A stretch of DNA of 64,000 nt. It comes from Struthio camelus (Eukaryota > Chordata > Aves > Struthioniformes > Struthionidae). Both the position numbers and the translations under genes were made by a program. The notes below the pieces were generated by a model. That model was not told the origin of the DNA and did no database searches. It saw only the letters and a program-made list of their open reading frames with translations. This document shows positions 59,436 to 64,000 of this stretch, one piece after another. Location of the stretch: NCBI RefSeq assembly GCF_040807025.1, contig NC_090943.1, forward strand, positions 8,294,356 to 8,358,355, written 5' to 3'. The first letter of the stretch is position 1. Each line of letters starts with the position of its first letter.

Positions 59436-62148
59436 CCCTCCATTTCTCTGCATTTCTCCCTTCCCAAATTCATTTATTTCACTACTTTCTTTCTTTAACT
59501 TCCTGCCTCAGTCTCGCACACTTCAGTGTGCGGAAGCTGCTGTAGAAGAAAAAAGCTCTTCTTTCCCAATGTTGGCCTTGTTTATCGTGCGGGAGCAGCC
59601 AGCCCTCCCTGGGAGACGCGCAGGCAGCCAAACGGGAGCAGCGCCGGCACAGCCTTGCCCTTTAACTTGGGCACCAGCAGCATTTTCCAACCGCAGAAAT
59701 ACTGCAGCATCCAATTATTGACAGTTTGGCAGCATGCGGCAGATAACGGTAAAGCTGGAGTAATTAGAGACCCGAGTCGTCCTGCGGAGAGGACAGATTG
59801 ACTTGGGACAACTTGCGTCCAGTCCTTTAGCGGCCTGCCAGGGCAGCCGCGCTGCGAGAGAACGTGCAAGTGAAGAAACCCGAGCAGGTAGGAGCAGTGC
59901 CTGGCTGCTGCGCAGCGCCTTGCCTCCGTCCCCAGCGGGGGAAGCGGCGAGTCGCAGGAGCGGGCAGCAGCAAGGTAAGCGGAGTCTTAATTATCATAAC
60001 CCAGACCAGCAGGCCAAAGTGGAAGTTCTTCCAGATAAAGCGTTGTAATGCAGGTAACTTAGACACCAGCCAAGCTCTTTCCTACAGTGAAAGGCTGGAA
60101 ACGACCCCAGCCCTCTTCAGCAGTTGTCCTTCAGTTGAGGCCCGTACCGTGAGCCTCCCCATGGCAGTCGGGCCCTTGCAGGGAACGCAGAGTCTGAAGT
60201 CGTTCCCAAACGCCCGGTGAAGTGCGGCAGCACTGTTGGGCCTTCAGGGCTCGAACAGGTTCACACCGTGGCTGCTCGCAGCAGCCTCTGGCCGTACCAC
60301 CGGAGCTGCAGCCTGCCGCAGGGGCTGTAAAGGCGGCCTAAGATGGACCAGAGCAGTTTGCCAGTGGCTCTAGAGTGGATTTCGGATGAAAGCCTGTTTC
60401 CTTGTGGTGACACCTCAGTGAGTTTTGTGCATGGAATTAATTCCAGTGCTGGTGGGGGAGAAGGGTGAGCTGCAGCTTCTTTTATGCCTCGCTGCTTAAT
60501 GGTGACTGCTCCTGGGAGCCGGCGTGAAGCAGCTGGGGGCTGGTACAGCTGCTGCCAGCTGTTCGGTGGGCTTTGCTGTAGGCTGGGCAATTTTTCTTGG
60601 CCTTCAAATTGGCTGTGCACGAGCCTTGCTCGTTTTTTCTTTTCCCCCCCCTGTGGCCTTTATGGTGTTGCGTGCTTCAGAATAATCACAAACCCAGCAA
60701 ATCCTCCAGCAGGCAAAGCAGCTGTTTTCTCTATTTAATGTCTGAATTTATTGCCACAGAGGGGTTTTGACCTTTTGCTGCCCTGTGGGGAAATTTGGAA
60801 GCTGCTATCAAAAACTGCTCAATAATGTGGACTTCAAGCCTGCAATAATAGCAGGCTTACACATAGCCATACGGAAATACAGGATACAGCATAAAAAAAG
60901 TTGCTGGAGCACTGAATTGCGGCTGGCTTGTTGATTGATAAATATTCTTACACTCTAGGGGAAAAAAAAAAGTCACTTTTTTACCCCATACATATAACAT
61001 TTTGGGACTTGTCATTTGAAGGTTTATAATCCTCCTTCTACTGAGTTGCTGGTGTCTGGGCATCTTTCAGCAGGGGCAGACAGCTGCCGCGCACATACGT
61101 GGCCTAGGCACAGCACAGCACCCAAGATGATGTCTTTAGCAGCTACTTCCCACCCGGGCAGCAGTACAACCCACCACGTTAGCCTCCCAAGCACTGCTGC
61201 GCTCACTTTTGCGCGTGTCCCCATTCCTGGTGCAACAATTTCGCTTCTGTCTTTGCTTTTGCTTTTCATCGTGCGCACAGCTTGCGCTCGCAGGCTTGTG
61301 TCACAGCGCACCACCACTTCCACAGGGGCGCACAGCCGCACGGGCTGGACCGTGGGGGTGCAGGTCATACGCTGACTCCTGGCCAGGGCAAGCAGGCCGA
61401 TGGCCAGGTGAAACTTAGCTTTCCGCACATTAGTCGTACTGCCGCCATGGCAGGCCGTGGGGCTGCAGGCGCACTACCGCGCTTTGCCCTGGGCAGCACG
61501 CGCAGTCCTGCAGCCGAGCCTAGGCCCTGGCGCCTGTTTCCAGGAACACCTTGCAGCAACGCCCTCTCACACTGTGACAAGCTTTTTTGCAGTGAAGAAT
61601 TTTTTTTTTTTTTTTTTTTGGCCAGAGCCGTAGCTGTTCTTCAGCCATACAACTAAGTCAGCGGGGGTGGCGGGAGGGGGAGTCCCACAGTTGAACAGCG
61701 CCGGTTATGCAGCCTGTCTGTAAACCGCCAGTACTGACGCGGTTGCTTTCCCGGACAGGTGCTACAGGTGCTGTCTGTGGGTAGGCAGCAGTTGTCTGTC
61801 TTTGCTGACCAACACGTGGCTCTTGCTAACGCAGCTGAATAGGAAGAAGTGAAGGAAAAAAAAATCTCAGCTGTGAAATACAGGCTGTCACAGCACCGTT
61901 TGTTTGCTATTGTCACACAGCGACATTTGCTACTTGTAAAACATTGTCTAGGAGTAGTTGTAAGCCTTCATGAGGCCCCATGGAGCTGGTAGTGACCACG
62001 GCTGAGCGCCTGACTTCGAAAGTGAGGACTGAGAGCTGCTTCCTGGCTCTTTTCTCTCGCTGTCCCTCAGGTTGTGCCGGGTGGCCGCTGACGTTCAGGA
62101 GAGAAACCGCTTTCCTGCCAAGCTGTTGCTCTGACAGACACACGGCCC

Positions 62149-62168
62149 GGGGGGGGGGGGGGGGGGGG
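62149..62168 (+). repeat. G20 homopolymer
   Basis: Twenty consecutive G residues flanked by CCC and CC. Such runs are often misassembled, so the exact length is uncertain. Confidence 0.85.
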
Positions 62169-62834
62169 CCTTGAACATCAGCACCCAGACGCCCTGCAGC
62201 AGGCCCTCGCGCTCACCTGGTGCCTCCCCTGGCTTCATGGAGCTCTGCACTCTCCCGCCAGGTCGGGCCCAGTCTCGGGCCCAGCCAGAGGGCAGGTGCT
62301 GGATGTGGCGGCAGGCATTTGCTTTATCCGCTCCAGGCCGTAAAGGAGCAGAGCGACACAGCAGCAGTATGGGTCTGCGCCGCCGAGTAGCCCTAGCTTT
62401 GAAAACCCAGACAAGCATCTGACTGCAAACTTCGTGAGGCTTCGTGACGCTGCTGGAGGGCCAAATGGAGCTGGTGAGGGATGGTGACTCAACCTTCTCA
62501 GGAGTTTTTAACCTCGGAGAGGCTAGAGGAGCCACAAGCTGACACAAAGTTGTGGCTTCATGCAAACAAGCAACATGCGCTTCGGAAGCAAGAGAGCTGG
62601 AAAAGCAAATTTGTTCCCCTGGCGGCAGAGAATCTGCTACCTCTGCTGCAATGGTTCAGTGCGGCGCTGGAGCCTGCAAACTGCCCTCGGACAGCTTTTG
62701 ACTTTGGTCGGGGCAGTAAGGCTGAATAAGGAAAAACCATGCCCAACACAACAGCTGCTTCTTTTTCTGCCGCTTCCAGCTGCGCTGCGTAGGCCAGAGC
62801 GGCAGCTGGCACCAGGCAAGGAGGCAGAGAAAAG

Positions 62835-63022
62835 CGGCTGCTGCGGCGCCAAGTCAAAGCAGAGGAGCGCCGCGGGTCGGGCCCCGGGGCCCTCTGGAGC
62901 GGCAGCGGGCAGCGCCGGGCTGGGCTGCGAGCCGGCCCCCCGGCGCCGCTGCCCGACCTGCCGGGCCTCTGGGCGCCCCGCGAGCAGCCCGCACGCGCCT
63001 CGCCGGCCGAAGCGGCAAGGCA
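62835..63022. promoter_or_regulatory. Small, very GC-rich CpG island
   Basis: About 190 bp of very high GC with dense CpG, ending roughly 55-60 bp from the presumed poly(A) site of the convergent transcript. It could be an orphan promoter or a termination-linked element. No transcript can be inferred. Confidence 0.6.
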
Positions 63023-63078
63023 ATCCCGAACCCACTGAAAAAGAGACAGGCCAAACGGAAGCAGGAAGACGTAATTTA

Positions 63079-64000
63079 TAGATGTAAAATATTTTTATTT
63101 GTAAATGCTGATCTTCTAAATCTGTTTCCACAAATTCCAAAACCCATAACACTCTGTATACTTCAAAAAATTCTTTTTTTTGTGTTGTTTTTGTTTTTTT
63201 TTTTTGCCAACATTAGATACTATTATACAGAACAGAAAAAAAACTGTAGGACAAATACTGGTAGGATGTTGGAATATTGTACAAGAGAAGAAAAATATTC
63301 AAGAAACAATTTCATACAGCTATTTATCAAGAGAAAAATATATACAATTGATTTATTCTGTAAGATAAAAATACATCATGCCATATACATTACAAGTTCA
63401 GAACTGTATTACTGAATATACCAACAGTTTACAGTCCACTTTAATTGTGCACACAAAAAAAAACTTCATTTTTTTTTTTTTATATTTAGCCTGTGAAGTG
63501 TCAGTACCAGAATTTTAAGTACAAAATAAAAAGCTAACCTGGTTCAAAATGCTGATTAAATTTCTACAAGCAAACACAAAACAGTGTTTATTTTTTTAAG
63601 GAAATGTAAACAAAACAATCCATACAAACACATCTTTAAATTACATTTTCCAAAACCCTATTGCCAGAGTCCTGCAGCTGCAAGCACATTACATCTAATT
63701 TTTTTCCTTGTTTTCCTTTTAAGAAGGCTATCGTATCAGACTTAAGCTCCATCTACATGATTCTATGCTGTTTACATGATTTAACCTGGGCTGAACAGTC
63801 ACCTAATCTTGACTACTTTTGCAAAAGAGAAAACAGTGTTCAGCCTCTATTTTGGGTGGTTTTAGCAGTTATTCACAGTTATCACAAATTGTAAGCACAA
63901 AAAACCTGACTTAAGAAATAGGGATGCAACAATATAATACAAATAAAATTAATCAGTCTAAATTACCCAAACATCTACAAAAGTCATAGTTGTAATATAC
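63079..64000 (-). other. KMT2C: Probable 3' UTR of KMT2C (runs off the window)
   Basis: On the - strand this AT-rich stretch has no coding potential and ends with a canonical AATAAA about 15-20 bases before a plausible cleavage point near 63079, followed by a sharp switch to GC-rich DNA. In vertebrates KMT2C lies tail-to-tail with GALNT11, so this should be its terminal untranslated region. The coding end (SET/post-SET) is not in the window. The gene assignment is inference from synteny. Confidence 0.6.
63094..63099 (-). terminator. KMT2C: Poly(A) signal, - strand (most distal)
   Basis: TTTATT on + is AATAAA on -. It is the last such signal before the GC-rich boundary. Other - strand AATAAA hexamers lie at 63352-63357 and 63587-63592 and could give shorter 3' ends. 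Confidence 0.6.

Larger units (their letters stand above)
59236..63078. other. Intergenic region between GALNT11 and the convergent transcript
   Basis: It contains a TC-rich tract (59399-59435), GC-rich segments with consensus-like splice donors at 59974/59975, a T19 run (61601-61619), a G20 run (62149-62168) and a small CpG island (62835-63022). Several long open frames are explained by high GC content and show no recognised domain. Confidence 0.7.

Noticed and set aside
59260..59721. 153-codon open frame on + after GALNT11
   Set aside because: It spans the TC/T simple repeat and shows no domain; openness follows from low-complexity pyrimidine-rich sequence.
62095..63152. Several 150-170 codon frames on both strands
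   Set aside because: They overlap each other on both strands within GC-rich DNA where stop codons are rare, and cross the G20 run; no recognised domain.
1..64000. CRISPR arrays, bacterial operons, rRNA or prophage-like systems
   Set aside because: No regularly spaced repeats, ribosome-binding sites or dense intronless coding; the window is vertebrate chromosomal DNA.

Overview
This window is vertebrate nuclear DNA, almost certainly from a bird. One split gene is readable from end to end on the + strand, the introns carry CR1 LINE copies of the avian/reptilian kind (one ends in the diagnostic octamer-like ATTCTGTG/ATTCTATG tail near 25981), and there are no bacterial-style operons. The gene is GALNT11, polypeptide N-acetylgalactosaminyltransferase 11. 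I joined eleven coding exons (23133-58547) by hand at GT-AG junctions with consistent phase. They sum to 1827 nt, or 608 codons plus stop, the same length as the mammalian protein.

Layout. 1-5930: upstream intergenic DNA with an old CR1 copy and small repeats, no convincing gene. 5930-6730: CpG island holding the promoter, two CACGTG E-boxes, a YY1-like site and the probable non-coding exon 1, whose donor is at 6379/6380. 6380-23094: 16.7 kb intron 1 with a G-rich pentamer array, an isolated CpG-dense patch near 12.85 kb and a CR1 copy. 23095-59235: exons 2-12, introns of 1.8-8.6 kb, then the 3' UTR with an AATAAA at 59208. 59236-63078: intergenic DNA, GC- and CpG-rich in places, with a 20-G run and a small very GC-rich CpG island at 62835-63022. 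63079-64000: AT-rich DNA that reads on the - strand as the 3' end of a convergent transcript. Known vertebrate gene order (GALNT11 tail-to-tail with KMT2C) makes it the probable 3' UTR of KMT2C.

Biology. GALNT11 is a Golgi type II membrane enzyme that starts mucin-type O-glycosylation. It is known for acting on Notch1 and on LDL-receptor-family linkers. Every catalytic and lectin motif expected is intact, so this is a functional gene and not a pseudogene.

Nothing here looks like a wholly new biological system. The points most worth a second look are the upstream ORFs in the GALNT11 leader, the paired E-boxes, the CpG-dense patch in intron 1, the C15 tract that lies inside the exon 9 acceptor region, and the CpG island sitting directly after the presumed KMT2C poly(A) site. 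Species, repeat family names and transcription start sites could not be verified from sequence alone.
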